Assembly: GCA_948567375.1 (NCBI GenBank)
Contig: OX419762.1
Location: forward strand, 34,973,465-35,037,464
Origin: Lunularia cruciata
Taxonomy: Eukaryota > Streptophyta > Marchantiopsida > Lunulariales > Lunulariaceae
Direction of reading: 5' to 3'
Length of the DNA stretch: 64,000 nt
The translations under genes and the position numbers were made by a program. Of the stretch, positions 1 through 13,060 are shown in pieces (the first letter of the stretch is position 1; each line of letters starts with the position of its first letter). Below the pieces are notes generated by a model. The model searched no databases, was not told the DNA's origin, and worked only from the letters and a program-made list of their open reading frames with translations.

Positions 1-2630
1 GAAAAAATCCTTGGATCCTACTAGCACTCCAAGAATACATAGGCCATCTATAGATGTGATACACCCCTTTGGAAGCTAGAGGAATATCTAAAAGGACCAT
101 GATCTACAATTTGACACCTTAACTCTCATGCCTACAAGATTAAGCTTGGTAGTCAAGTGGTCAAAGGTGTACATAATCTGATCTACAAGGCCCATGATGT
201 GTGTATCATCTACCAAGGAGGGAAAAAAACAACATGAAATGGCCAAAGTAGTAGATGAGAGGGCTCTAAAGTGAACCATGGCAATAAAGGTCCTCCTATA
301 GGATCTTTCTATCATGAACCAACAACCAACTCCAAGACAATGATTCTCTCTTACAAGAAACCATGTTGATAATAAAGGAAAAAAGGACAACATTGAAAGA
401 CCAAATGAAAGGAATAAAACTTGTCAAGGATCTACCAGCCTCCTAATCTCTCTAAAGATGGATGCACATGAGATATTATTAAAAGTGTTCTCAATATCTA
501 CTTTTAAAACAATCAACTTTAGGTGGATATCTAAAGGTGTTCTAAGCTTAGAGATATAGCCTCACAACCTTTGGATGTAGTAATTCCAAAAATGATGTAG
601 ATTGAGGTGTTATCAAAAGGGAGAATGATGCTAAAGGACAATGCTATAGCTAACAAGATGCAAAAAGACCTCCCCAATAGCAACCAGTCTAATGCTCCTC
701 ATGTCCTTCTCATTGCAAGAATCAACTAGCACCTAATACTTGACTAATTGATGTAGGAATCTCTCTCCTTGCTAATGCTATAACCACATGAAATAGCTTG
801 GTAAAACCACTAGAAGGATCATTTAGCTAGGAGCACTATCTAAGATGCTCATATACCATCCTTAATACATCTCACAAGGAGAAGCATGGAGCTATGTACA
901 AAGCTTATGCAACGAGTGATCTATCAAGACATAAAAGCTGCTCAAGCTAATAGTCTAAGACCTCAAATGGTTTGCAACATGATATAAGCACAAGCAAGAG
1001 ATAGTCTTATCAATGAGACTAGCCACATAGAAAGGATGTAGGGCTTGTAATGCTCTACCATACTTTCTTGCTTGACCTAATATCCTATACTATCATAATC
1101 AAGTAGAAGTTTTAGTATCTTTTGGTTGAACTTCTCTCTTATGACATGTAACTCATCTAGACTCCTCTTGTAGGGTAAACCAATATCTCCCTCAAAATTT
1201 GCAAAATCTCAAAATCAGCTCTCTCTGCTCCACATGCCCCATATAATATTGCAAAGACACCATCATGGGAGTAAGAAGAATAAGAACCATGCTAACTCAT
1301 CCATGGGATCATAGGCCAATTGATCAAGTGGTAAGTGAAATGCCTATCTAGCCTCATCATGGAATGTCAAAGGAAGTTTATGGAAGACGTGGAGACAAGG
1401 AAAACTAGTCTCAAGTGATCCCAAAATACAACCCATTTGTGATGCTTATCACTCCCATGACTTGATCAATATCCTTGAGACAATCAACAAAAGGATAGAC
1501 AAAGCATGTGTAATCCCAAGTATCAATTATCTCAATGTGGTCATACATCTCATGTGAGCATCCCAAGTGGTCCAATCATAGTCCTTATGCATCTTTCCTA
1601 CATGAGCTTTTACCTCTTGTGAAGTAAAGAGGTAGTGACTCACAAAGCATGGTGTATCTTGAGCTGCTCTAGGCAACTACACTAGATCACTTTGTCATGA
1701 GTCCTTGTCATTTTGTTAATGATTAAACTCATTGGCATACTTGTATAATACCCGTGCCAAAGTCTAGCACATCCATGAGTAATGAGAGCTTCTCCCAAGA
1801 CCTACTTCAAGAAATTATTGGCAATATACATATATGTGAGTACGTATCTGAATATATGAGTAAGGATGTGAGCAGATTCAACCAAAGTAGTGGGTTTAGA
1901 TAAGGACTCAAAGATTCATATGGTCTATTAATTTTTTGTGATCTGACGGATAATATCAATTGAATAGTCTATCTTGTTCCAAAGGTTTGTGTGCATTGCA
2001 TATGGGTGGTAGAAGACAATATGGTGAGCTCACATTTATAGTCTAAGGTGCATTTAGTTTCTAGATCTGCTCTTGGTACGGCATTCATGTGTGAGATGCT
2101 TTGAGCATATTTAACTATCTATCTTTTGTTGGATCCACTATTTGTTTGGGATTGTTGTGCCCTAGTCCTCATTTTCTCCTTTTGGTTGTATCTTGTATTC
2201 CTTTCTCCTTTCCTTCAAGATACTAAAATTTGTATGCAAAGTAACAATAAGATTTCTCAAACTTGCTAATAAGTACTATGGCGCAAAGGAAGATGAGATT
2301 TGAATTAAATTAATTAGTTAAAAATTAGCTAAATTAAATTAAATTGGCATCAAACTTGTGAGTATGAAAAGTATGTTTAAGGGAAAAAAATTACAAATGG
2401 CATAGATTGTTTTGCTCCTGATTGGAAGCCCACCTCTTGCTGTAAGGAGTTCATATTCAAACTTGCTATAGTCTTACAAGAAGGCCATTCTGTATCTATG
2501 AGATTTGCAAAACTTGTGGAATAACTACCTCACATGTGCAAAATATTCAAGCCCTATCTCAAGTTAAAAGTGTGTTTAGGGACTTTGTGGACAATGTTTA
2601 GATATAAACATACTCTATTAAGTTATACCT
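1..2630. other. Decayed sequence without recognised gene
   Basis: I find no ORF longer than about 100 codons and no domain that I recognise on either strand. The - strand between about 1200 and 1700 has short open stretches broken by stops, which looks like an old decayed coding sequence, but I cannot assign a family. No tRNA, rRNA or LTR boundary is visible. Confidence 0.5.
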
Positions 2631-2754
2631 CTATTAAGTTATAGTCTCGAGGGAGGGGTTTGGCTATAACTTAGGAAGAGGTACCACACCCTATGTTCCC
2701 CAAATTTTTTCAAAAATTGCTTTTCTTGACACTTTTTCCTTGTTTCCACATGTC

Positions 2755-3030
2755 CTCGGTGTGTCCTTATGTGCCTTTTGCAAAAGAGCTATAGAGCAAT
2801 AGTTTTTAAGGTTATAGCTTGTGTTGATTTTTTAACCATGCTTCCCTTGTGGTAGCCATTACCATACTATATGCCTCAATGAAAAGGCTCTTGTGCTTTC
2901 CATTCATTCCACATGTTCTTTTATGTGTTTCATTGTGTCTTTTGCAAAAGAACTATAAGAGAATGGTATGTGAGTTGTTAGCTTGTGCAGATTTTATGGC
3001 CATGCTTTCCCTATGGTAATTGTTGTGATT
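2755..3030. repeat. Diverged direct repeat in front of the pogo-like transposase
   Basis: Two diverged copies of a segment of roughly 110-125 bp lie about 175 bp apart. Each contains TTTTGCAAAAGA, then a CTATA-rich stretch, then an AGCTTGTG..GATTTT run and CCATGCTT. They lie just upstream of the transposase reading frame, so they may be subterminal sequence of that transposon. Confidence 0.5.
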
Positions 3031-3066
3031 ACTTGCATGCAATTGCTATGTTGATTAGGCTTACCT

Positions 3067-4512
3067 ATGAGCAAAAGTAGCAAAGTTGCCAAAAATCCAA
3101 AGATGTCTCAGATGGCCCTTGCTACATGGGCAAAGCACAAATATGGCTTGCTGAATGGGATATCTCAACTTGCAATTGCCAAAATCCTATAGAAGCAACA
3201 TGACTTCAAAGAGTTGAGCGGAGCTGACTTGCTTGCAAAGCACCCTTGCACCATCAACTACCCTTTACTAGAGGAAGCACTTTCTACATGGGTTCTTCAA
3301 TGTCAAAATAAGACGATGAAAATCTCAGGAAAATTCATTAAAGTGAAAAGACACAAGTTTTCCAATGACCTTGGGATCATGGCAGACACTATAAACTTCT
3401 CCAATGGTTGGCTTCAAACATTTAAGCAATATCACAAGTTGAAGATGATGGTTGGTGAAGATTCATGGCGAGAGTGGCTCAGCTGATGTGGAGGCATTGT
3501 AGGAAGCTCTACTGGTGCTCCACTACCTTGTCAACCATTATGCACCTTATGATGTTTATAATATGGACAAAAAATGTATGAAAAAGCTATAATGTGCAAT
3601 TATACCATTTTGGGTTTTCAAAAAATTTCTTATTGTGCTTCTTTGTCATAGGAATTTTTTACAACATTGTGCCAAACACAAATATTGCTGAATAGTAGAA
3701 GGAAGGCCATACAAAAGACAAGGCATGAATCATTGCTTTCATAGTGAATGCCGCTTGATCACACAAGCTACCATCATTTTTCATTGGCCATGAAAGCCAC
3801 TCTACTTCAATCGCAAGACTGGTGAGCAACTCCGGTCTTACTACTACAACAATAAAAAGGCCTGGATGATAGGGGTTTCCTTCAAGGAATGGCTCACAAA
3901 GTTCCGTGATGATATGAAAGTAGGATCATGGTTGAGTGTAGTCTAGCTGGGTGCTCCTATCATTACTCATCTTTTGACCATCTCCCTGCTTGCTCTTTAA
4001 CCATATGAAAAGATTCCATGTCCTCCTCCTTATAGACAATGCTCCCTCCCATGTCATGGATGATCTAGAGTTGAGCAATGTTTGCATAGAAATGCTACCA
4101 CCAAACAGTACTTTGTGTGTGCAGCCAATGGACATTGGCATCATCTCAGCCTTCAAGTGCTATTATTGGGAGATCCACCTTTAGCATACTATGGACAAAG
4201 ATGACCGTGGGGAGCAAAACACCTACAAGGTCAATGCTTTGACAACCTATGCGATTGTGCCTTGCTGCCTGGTCCAACATGACTTTGGAAACCATTGCAA
4301 ACGGCTTCTGCTACATCACATTGTTCAACACTCAGGCAGATGGCAAGGACACCGTAGATCCAATAGAGGCAGGTGTGGAGGGAGAGTTGGAGGAGGCACT
4401 CAACTCTTTGCATCTACAGTCTACAAAATCCAATGTTATTGCCTTCCTTCTGAATCCTATGGACGAGGAGCAAGCTGCACATGTTAAGCTGATGCTGCAC
4501 ATGTTAAGCTGA
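3067..4512 (+). pseudogene. pogo/Tigger-type (CENP-B/Tc5-like) transposase, broken
   Basis: An ATG at 3067 opens a frame that runs, through one in-frame TAG near 3190, into a segment ending at 3486. This segment looks like the tandem helix-turn-helix DNA-binding region of pogo/CENP-B proteins: an LEEALSTWV helix, then FSNGWLQTFKQYH and a GEDS end, matching the usual W-L-x-x-F-K-x-R-H pattern. Downstream, between about 3690 and 3950, fragments in shifted frames resemble the N-terminal half of the DDE_1 domain (an ITAFIVNA-like strand, a YYNNKKAWM-like stretch and an EWL). At 3990-4184 the second catalytic block is clear: LLLIDNAPSH, then LPPNSTLCVQPMDIGII and FKCYY. Frameshifts and stops show it is not functional. 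The tail to about 4510 is open in places and poorly conserved. Confidence 0.8.
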
Positions 4513-4514
4513 TG

Positions 4515-6030
4515 GACTAGGAAATTGTTGGCTTGGTTCAGTAGGAGGAGGAGGATGAAGGGACTGTGATGGAGAAGAGCAGCCGGAGTAAGTGGTTTAT
4601 TTGAGAAATGAGAAGCTCCATAGTATTAGTGTCCTCCTCTACATACTTTGATCTTATTGATGGGAGCCATCGCACTGTTTGTAAATGTCCTCATGATTTT
4701 CAGACATCCCTTACCAACCAAACCACCCATTAGACTACCCTTGATTCCTGGGTGCAGTAAATTTCTAGAGAATTCCCCTCCACAAGATTATAGTTTGTTA
4801 AAATTCAAGGGAATTCAATAAGTTTTTCACCTCTAGAAAGTTATTTCTTTTGTCAAATTCTATAACTTATAACTTAGTTGCCACATAACGATGTCGTCCC
4901 ATGAAAATCCGATAACTTAGCAGATGTATGACTATATAATATTTTGCTTGGGGAACGAGGAAGGACCTGAACGATGTTTTAAAGGGTCATTTTGTGGGAC
5001 CTTCAATTTGTCGAACTCTGAAACCGTACGGAACAGATTGAATTGAATGCTTGTCGCTGTCATACGAGGCACTTGGACGTTGGTGGAAGAAGGTGGTGGG
5101 CGGCGTGACGACGGAAGTTCTGATGTGGGCCGACTTCAGACACCGAAGTCATCTGCGCTCATGAAGGACCAAACTGCCACCGTGTCGGTAAGACTCTAAT
5201 GCCCATCTTCAGATACAGGGGTCGCCCATTACTCTTCAGATACAGGGGATACCCCGTTTGGATGTAAAAACCGTCACTGCTGGTCACCTGCTGAACTGAA
5301 GCGTAACTTCTTGTTACGAAACCCCGTTGGCATGGGTGGGTACCCATGCTATGCATGCATTATGATGGGACTAATTCCAAAGCTTGGAGGAGAGAGCGTT
5401 AAGAGCGTGAAAAGCGAGTCGGTGGGTTACATCGTTAAGGTTTTTCAGTAATATTCGCTAAACTCATTACTTATCCATTCAACAGATTCATAGAGAGATA
5501 ATAGTTGTTTGCATTTGTCCAGTCTACTGCCATGCTCGTCCCTAGACCTCATCTCCTGTTCAAAGTCTAGATTTGCACTTCCTGCACCACGATGAAACAC
5601 CAATGCAGTACTCGCTGCTGCAGATCACGAAGAGTACCAGGTTAACTGGGCTGTGTCGCATCCGCCTAACCAAGTCCACTGGGATTAACTGCAGTCGGAA
5701 TAATACTGTAGGCCCGTCGTCGCGTACATTCTTGGTGAAGACCGTCCAGTGGAGTGCCTCAGTAGAACAGTTAAATATACGACGTACACATATGTATAGA
5801 GTCACGTCCATCGCTCGTACATGTGGATGGGAAGAGTGTAGTGTGTGTCACGCTCTCTTGTACGTCCAGTTCTTCTGCTGCGGCCTTTCGGTCTTCCTTC
5901 CGCGCACTATTTGAATTGGATCATAGTAATTTGCAAAGGGCGTCGTAAAGCTGGTCACGGACGCTCTACGAATTGCAAATTCAAGCTCTTGTGGCCGGTT
6001 TGAAGTTAGACTCACTTCCATCCGACGCGT
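4515..6030. other. Intergenic region upstream of the reductase gene
   Basis: No supported gene. From about 5000 the base composition becomes less AT-rich than in the flanking repeats, and there is no similarity to the retroelements, so this is probably unique host sequence with the promoter of the next gene. The ORFs on both strands here (for example - strand 5848-6282) have no recognisable domain. Confidence 0.45.
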
Positions 6031-6041
6031 CCTGCGGTTGA

Positions 6042-6050
6042 GGTATAAAG
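6042..6050 (+). promoter_or_regulatory. Possible TATA box for the reductase gene
   Basis: A GGTATAAAG motif lies in a relatively GC-rich stretch about 600 bp upstream of the first ATG. If used, it would give a long 5' leader, possibly with a leader intron. This rests on a short motif and position only. Confidence 0.2.
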
Positions 6051-6650
6051 TGCGAAGTGGTTGTAGTCTGGTCGGTTGTGAACTGAGGTGTTTCGGTTTT
6101 GTGTGTTGCTTGCTTCGGTTAGTCCATTTAGCCTCCGCGACAGCATGTTCGATGATTTCTGCTTGAAGGTAGTGAAGGTGAATGAGCTTCTGAATTGATG
6201 TTGATGATGAAATGCACACGAGACTTGAGTTGTTGTCGAGTGAGATGATCGAGGAGAAGTTCATCGGACTGCTAAACTTCAATGAAGGTTTTCTTGTTTC
6301 ATCGTATTTGTTCTCTGCCGACCCGACCCTTTGTGTTGCAAGGAATTTGGATTGAACGCGTTATATGACTTTGTCCTATCAGCTTATGAACTGTGACTGC
6401 GATTTGGGTCGCTGTTTAGTCAGTCGTGTGGGCTGAAGTTTTGTGCCAGTGTTTTAGTTTGGTTCATTTTTTGGAGAACTTCAGTCTGATTTTAACTGAG
6501 AGACAATTCTGTCCTGCAGAAAAACTCGAGGCTGTGGTGGTGTTGGTTGTTGTGTAATTCAAAATTCACGCATCTTGCATTACGAGCATGGGAGCTCATT
6601 TGTGTCGGCGACAATTTTGATAGGCATGCTAGTCAGAGTGCGTTCCAAAT

Positions 6651-9600
6651 GTGCTGAGCAGGACGCTTCGTACGAGCATCGTGCTGCGGGATTTCTTATT
6701 TGAAATGGGTATGGTGTCTGGAGTCCTTTTGTTCGGTTCGACGTGTGCTATCCTTGGCTACTTTCGGCGTCGAAAGCCGTTCATTCCGTCCTTTCAGGAC
6801 AAGCATGTCTTCATAACGGGTGGTTCTGCGGGAATTGGGTACGCTATTGCTCAACGCGCTCTCTCGGAGGGTGCTTACGTAACTTTGGCGGCACGAGGTT
6901 TGGGGAATCTTCAGAGGGCTTTTGATTCTCTCTCTAAGGAGATCGAAGGTTGTCAACTACGCATGCAGATTAAGGTAACTCCATTCGCAGATCCCGTGAT
7001 TTCCGTTGATAATAACGTTCCCAGCTTTAGTCTCGCGATAATCTTGGGTCGCGTTACTGTTGACTTCTTAGTACCGTTTATGTAGTCATCAAAATGGCAT
7101 ATTCAGTCATATTCGGCGCAGCAGTTTCGATAGTATTGAAGACTGAGTAACCACCTTTTCGTGAAGTTTGAGCACTCGAAATGCAGCACCTCTATGTTTG
7201 CATCCTTATGTTCCGCGTTCATTTCTCGTGCTCGCTTTTACGCGGTTTGTCTGCAGGCTGTGGATGCAGGTGACTACGAGCGTATGTCGGAAGCGATCAA
7301 CGAGGCATTTTCTTGGAGGCCAATTGATATTCTCGTATGTAACGCGGGCCTCACAAGGAGTGGTTACTTGGATACGTTGCCCATCGAAGACGTAGAGCTC
7401 ACTATTCGCACCAATATACTAGGCACGGTGTATCCTGTGCATGCAGTTCTCCCTCTGATGAAGCAGCGCAGCCCCGACCATCCAATGTCAATCGTTTTCA
7501 TTGGGTCACTTGCCTCACTGGTAAGTCCAAAGGCGGCCTATACGGCAGTACCCCAGTGTACAAGATGACATAGAATCTTCCTTGACCTCCGCCTCTTGTT
7601 TCCTTCTCTTGATTACTTCGTCCCGGGCTAACCTAGTGGAGTCAAAATATGGCGGTTCCCCGGTAGCATTCTTTTGCTCCAGGAAACAGTCTGTCCAGTA
7701 TTAAGTTGCTGTCATTCGTGATGTTTTTCTTCGCTTTCCTCTTGTAGTACTCTGAAGAATTACGTCAACTTACTCCCGGGCTTAAAGGAAGCCTTTTCTC
7801 TCATGTGCTTCTTATCCAACTTCTTTCAAGAGACAGAAGGGCTGCAAGTTCTGTGATGGTTGAATTGCAGCAACCAGTACCAATTTTGAATTCCTCAGTA
7901 AGCCGTTTCAAACTTAGAAACTTTTATCGCCCTCGGTAGTGAACTGTACTCATACACGTAGTCACTCGAAATCCGTAATTCGTAATTGCGACATTTAAAT
8001 TACGCGGACAAACCAAGCTTGACATTCCCAAGCTCGATGCCCAGATGGTACGAGGGTTGAAACATCAAATGACGGTGAATGCATATTCGTTCCACGCAGA
8101 TTTTAATGAACGGTGGGTGAGCTCCGATTTCCCTCCAAACTGCCAGGGTTTAGAATCCTTTGCCGTGATTGTCTCTAAAATCACCTGGTCCCTTAGATCT
8201 AACCTGTCGGGTAACCTATTATAAATAAACGCATGGACCCATACGCCATTTGAGTATCAGTCTAAGAAGGTTGCTTGGAACCGAAGAGCTGTTGAAATGG
8301 CAACAACATGGTGGAGAAAGGTCCCCGGGAGCTCACTCTTTGGAGTTCTCGGTACTTGTGGCTACATTCTTTGACGTTAGCTGTCATCTCCTGTACATCC
8401 TCTAGTTAGTGAAGAAAGTTCTGACAATTCATTCGGTTTTCCCCATAGTTCTTATGACGTAGAAGAGAGCTGACTTTTCGTGAAGTCCATATTAACCTTT
8501 CTCGGAAACTTCACAGCCAATACTTGGCGATAGCCGATATCACATTGTCAAAAGCCTACGACTTCCAGTTTTGCATGTTTCTTAAATCCTTGGTCCCTTG
8601 CCTCCAGTTTGTTGAATTCTTCTGTTTCTAACTTGCTGTCCTTAGAGCTGAAATCCTCGTGTCTTTCTCCCTCAACAGCATCCTGGTTGCACGTGTTCAG
8701 CACCTTCCAACACAGTGCTGATAGTTTTGAAAGTACAGTTGGTGAGGATATAGATCTTGATGGATAAGTTGAGTAATCAATTGAGTAGAGGTCCAGAACA
8801 TCTCGCTTGGACGTAATGAGGTGGACTATCTCAATATAATAGTCATTAGATGTGAACTTGATTGAACGCGCGCCTTTTGCAGTTTCTTATGTATGGTAAC
8901 AGTGTCTACACTGGAACGAAGTATGCGCTGAAGGGGATCGCAGAAAGCCTAAGATTGGAACTACTCCCATACAGTATTCGGGTTACTATGGTTTGTCCTG
9001 GTTTTGTGCAAACAGCTTTCTTGGACGAAGGTAAGTTATTTCAACGTGCATAACGGCAGAGTTCAAATCCACGGTGAAGGGCATCAACTGATCTCTTTTG
9101 CTTTTTAGCGGCTGTGTTAAGATAAGACACTCACTGACTTATAGGCTAGATGGTTGGTTTGTAGCGTAGCGTATATTGGGCAGATGATTTTTGTAGAAGT
9201 TGCACTGCTTAGGAATATGTGTCTCATTGATGAATCCTGCAATTGCTGCTTAAAGCATGACTTATGTGGAACCAACCTGGTCTCCTAGTTGAATGGCGTT
9301 AAGCACGTCACGTATAATGGACCGCTTACCACGCATCGGTGTTGTGTGCTTGCGTAGCGGAAAAGGCAGATGAACTCCAAATTTTGATGAAAGATATCAA
9401 CATGTACGATCGCAAGCAAGCTCAGAAGCCGGAGGAAGTAGCAAAACGGACTCTTGAAGCGGTTAAGTATGGATCTTCTATTGAAACAACGACACCGGTA
9501 CTCGGATCTGCTCTGCTACTGCTCTCTCGGGGTTTTATGCCGGCTGACTCGATCTTCAAGACTGTACAAGAAATCCTAACCTTCCCACTAGTAAGATTAT

Positions 9601-9689
9601 TCACATCGTTTGCCAAGTTCGATATGCACAGGAAGATTTTCGACTACCACCGACGAAACCCTTCTCCAGGACACACAAAATCTAAGTAA
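6651..9689 (+). CDS. KDSR/TSC10-like: 3-ketodihydrosphingosine reductase (short-chain dehydrogenase), 4 exons
   Basis: I read four exons: 6651-6974, 7257-7520, 8883-9030 and 9358-9689. All introns are GT-AG, the joins keep frame (phases 0, 0, 1), and the product is about 355 residues, slightly longer than typical plant TSC10. This family reduces 3-ketodihydrosphingosine to dihydrosphingosine with NADPH on the cytosolic face of the ER, the second step of sphingoid-base synthesis. Visible features are an N-terminal hydrophobic segment (about residues 21-38) followed by an RRRK stop-transfer, the cofactor motif TGGSAGIG (56-63), NAG (137-139), the catalytic serine region FIGSLAS (about 189-195) and the catalytic YTGTK (Y205, K209). 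A C-terminal hydrophobic stretch follows. An in-frame ATG at 6705 is an alternative start that still keeps the membrane segment. Intron 2 is 1362 bp. No stop interrupts the exons, so the gene is probably functional. Confidence 0.88.
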
Positions 9690-12240
9690 CACATTTATAT
9701 CGCTTGTTGGATCAATCCTCACCGAAGGAGTGGTAAATCGTCTCAAAGTACCGCAACCTGAGCACTTGTTTATGTCAATTGAAATAAGATAATTCTTGCG
9801 TGTAGATAGATTAACAGGGCCCACTAGCTAGGAGAAAATCTTAGACTACGGACCGGAACAGTTCTAGTAGTGGCTACAAGGCAAGGAATGTAAATTACAT
9901 ACTGAAGGCGGACCTTCATATAGACCATAGGATGTAGGAAGACACGGAACTGTATGAACATTGTTTGATACTTGGGGAGATCGTCAAGCGAGTCGTCCTC
10001 AACACATACATCGTTCGACGCCAGGTGGGAAAACTCTGTAGTCTACCACTATGGTCGGGTACGAACCTCGATATACTAAATACCGTCCCATTTCACTGGA
10101 CGGATTGGCATGTACTTCATGACTTTAACATGGTGGACATGAAATGCGTTACCCCATCGTTCCAGTCATCTATTATTATGGTAAAGAAGGTGGCGCAGCT
10201 GGAGTTCAATGGCAAAAAGCTTCTCTATTCGTACAACGAGCAATGTAAAGTCGTGTGCTCAAATAGTAACCTCCAACGTAACGCAGAGTGAACACTGGCT
10301 ACAATTCGTCTAGGTCGAGAAGTTCAGCACAAGTACGATCGATGTAGAGCCGTCCCTCTCAAGCAGTACCGTCTGGCGAGACTTCAATTCAGAGAACGGT
10401 GGTTAGGGATATTACTCAACTGTCACCGTATTCCGCGAGCAATTAAACCGGAATTAGCTGCTGTGTCTAACGATGTGACTAGCAGACGGTCCTTCGTTAT
10501 CCAAATGTCTTTGTCCAGCGTATCTGTAGTGAAGCTGCATTACACATGGGATTGTTCTCGGTATAAGGCATCCTTTACATTCCACCCAAAAAGTGTACCC
10601 TAAGTTGCCCCGCCTACTGGTCAGCCGAAACAAAATAACTGGAGATTGAAGGTTTTCAGAAGGAAAAGAAGTAAAACCTGTTGTCAAAATCTGCCAGATC
10701 ACCTACACCACTTGTTAAATATACGTGTAATCACACAGGCACGTTATGCGAAATGCATAGAATTTACTTGCCTGCTAGTAACACGGAGAATTCATGTAAT
10801 TCAATTTACAGAAATATGTTAACTGAAGCACGCAGAACTAAAAATTTCAAAGAGGTCACCGCTTGGAAAGAACTCAGAAGATATCCACTAGTTTCACTTC
10901 CTACACAGATTTAGAAATAAAATTCATAACTAGGGGCCAAAACTTAAAAGGTAAAATATAGAACCATACACTTAAATTTAAAACTTTACCTTTAACTCCA
11001 AATTTTAGATTATAGTTGAGGGAAAACTATATCTTTTTTGGTGCATCTAACAATGCGACTCGCATAGAAATAAAAAATAAGCGCAAGGATACCAAGGATA
11101 TTTTTATTCCAAGGATATTTTTCCTAGATTCAAAAGACGTAAATTTCTAATAGATAAAAAATAAATTCATGTCAGTACTAATTCCAATTGTCATAGTTAT
11201 AGATTTAAAGGTATTTGGTAATGGTCGAATATCTATGAAAATAAGGAAAAAAGAATCAATGATGTCTAAAGTAGAAGGAGATAGGTTTCAGTAGATGTTC
11301 TCTGTGTAAGAATGGTGTACAAGTGCCATCTCAACAGTCGAACTATGATAGTCTGCTACATTCAGAAGAATTTGTTTTGCATCCTCAAAATTCTGTATTT
11401 TCATATTCGGAATAAAATGTTTGTTTTGCATGTCTAAAATTCTTTAATTTCATATTTGGGACACGAATATGTATTTGATTTCATCAAAAGCTACCGATCC
11501 AAATTATCGATGTTCTTATTATTCATATACGTATAAGTTGATTCCCGTTACCCATGTTCTTATCCCCTAATACGGGACAAGAACATTAATAGAATCTGGT
11601 ATTTTAGTGCTGTCTCGTTGCACACTTGTCGTCATATTATAGACAAGACTCGGTAGTTACCGGTTAGTCTTTCCTTATCCGGTCGTCACCAAATCTGCAT
11701 TTCCGTCTACCGAAGAGCAGCCTTTGAGAAGGACGCAAACGAAGACTGCCGCAAAAGATGAATAAGCGATGCCGAGGAAAGAGAAATTTGCGCAATGGAA
11801 CGTAACTTGATCTGTACGAGATACTAGGACTTCAGTATCTCTTAGATGAATGAAAAAATTGGCCTGCTTTAATAGTAGCATTACCTTGTTATTAGCCTTG
11901 GAACTTTAGAATCTTCGATATTTATATTCCCTTATTGGTCAGAATATCTGCAGTTCTCCGTCTCCAGGATTTTCTCGGACGAATCTGTTTTACTTAGACT
12001 AGATACCCCATACAATTAAACATATAATTGGAATAGGGCTTTCAGTTATAGTTCCCCGATGCTCGATATATTTCCTTATATCGAACCGTTGAGTAAATTG
12101 ATACGGGTTCGGGTAGGTAGAGGAACAGGTCAGACTTCGGAGTTCCAATCAAGTTTCTTATTATTAGCGAAGTCCGCAATGGGTGGTTCCCATGAAATAA
12201 AGAATACCTCGTTGTCATTCCGTAATACATTAATTACACA
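9690..12240. other. Intergenic, no recognised gene
   Basis: Just after the reductase stop there is an AATAAG-type signal near 9783 that could serve polyadenylation. The rest shows only short ORFs without domains and becomes AT-rich from about 10.9 kb. I see no LTR, transposase or RNA gene. Confidence 0.45.
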
Positions 12241-12279
12241 TTAGAGTTACTAGAATGGGTAGATTAGATTGGGGTGAAA

Positions 12280-12590
12280 AGGGTGGCTGCCGGAGGCGCC
12301 ATGAAGATAGCACGAAAATAGGTGGAGCCACAATGATACGTGATGTACGAGGGAATGAGAGAGAATAATATGAACCATGTGAGAGAACGAGAAGGAGAAA
12401 ATTGACGGAGATAATTGAAGATAGGTGAGATCACAATGATATGTGATGTATGAGAGAACAAGATGAATAGCCCAAGAGGTCGAGAAAGAGAAAATTGATG
12501 CATAGAACAAGATGATGAACAGCACAAGATGGCGAGAAGGAGAAAATTGACCCAAAAGAGGAGAAGATTGATGCTTGTTGTGAGAAGAGG
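12280..12590. repeat. Degenerate purine-rich repeats (GAGAAGGAGAAAATTGA)
   Basis: GAGAACGAGAAGGAGAAAATTGA-like units recur at about 12385, 12485 and 12535, alternating with ATGATACGTGATGTA-type and AACAAGATGA-type units. The long - strand ORFs of this stretch are a by-product of the purine bias and have no domain. Confidence 0.55.
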
Positions 12591-12631
12591 AGGAGTGAAT
12601 TTCATTTGAAGTTTAGAGATTAGTGTGGGTT

Positions 12632-12930
12632 GTGTGAAGGTGCAAAGATTAGCAATCTCATTGGGAATGTAAATCTCTCGATATGGAATCCTTTTCTGTC
12701 GAGTTTGAAGATTCTCAATTTCCTTACTTACAAACTAGTTCAAAATGTAATTCTTATATGACAGACCTTGTTCATTAGGTTGTGTGAAGGTGCTAAGATT
12801 TGCAATCTCATTAGGAATGTAAATCTCTTGAAATGTAATTCTTATCTCCCTAGTTTGAAGACTTTCAATTTCATTATTTAAAAACTAGTTTGGAATGTAA
12901 TTCTCATATGGTAAACCTTGTTCATTGTGC
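12632..12930. repeat. Tandem duplication, period about 150 bp
   Basis: The segment beginning GTTGTGTGAAGGTGC at about 12632 recurs at about 12779, followed in both copies by an AGATT.GCAATCTCATT.GGAATGTAAATCTCT stretch and then CTAGTT..AATGTAATTCT. The copies differ at scattered positions. The repeat lies just upstream of the Harbinger relic and may be part of that element. Confidence 0.7.
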
Positions 12931-13060
12931 AAGTACCATCTTTGAAGTGAGAAGAGTAGAGCATGCCCGATCAAGTGTTATTTTTGGTGATTAAAGAATT
13001 GAGGAGTGTAGAGTTATTTTTGGTGATAGAACAATAGAGGAAGACAGAGTTTGGTATAAC

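Larger units (their letters stand above)
2635..4869 (+). mobile_element. Candidate extent of a pogo/Tigger-like DNA transposon
   Basis: The 10-bp sequence TAAGTTATAG at 2635-2644 is exactly the reverse complement of CTATAACTTA at 4860-4869, and the two bracket the transposase relic. Similar CTATAACTTA motifs recur inside the left flank (about 2664). I infer these to be remnants of terminal or subterminal inverted repeats. The true ends and a TA target duplication are not certain. Confidence 0.3.

Noticed and set aside
5573-6282. ORFs on both strands upstream of the reductase gene
   Set aside because: Opposite overlapping frames without domains in a probable promoter and leader region.
12250-12605. 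- strand ORFs of 101 and 113 codons, hydrophobic and Ser/His-rich
   Set aside because: They overlap in two frames over a purine-rich degenerate repeat; no domain or homology is recognised.
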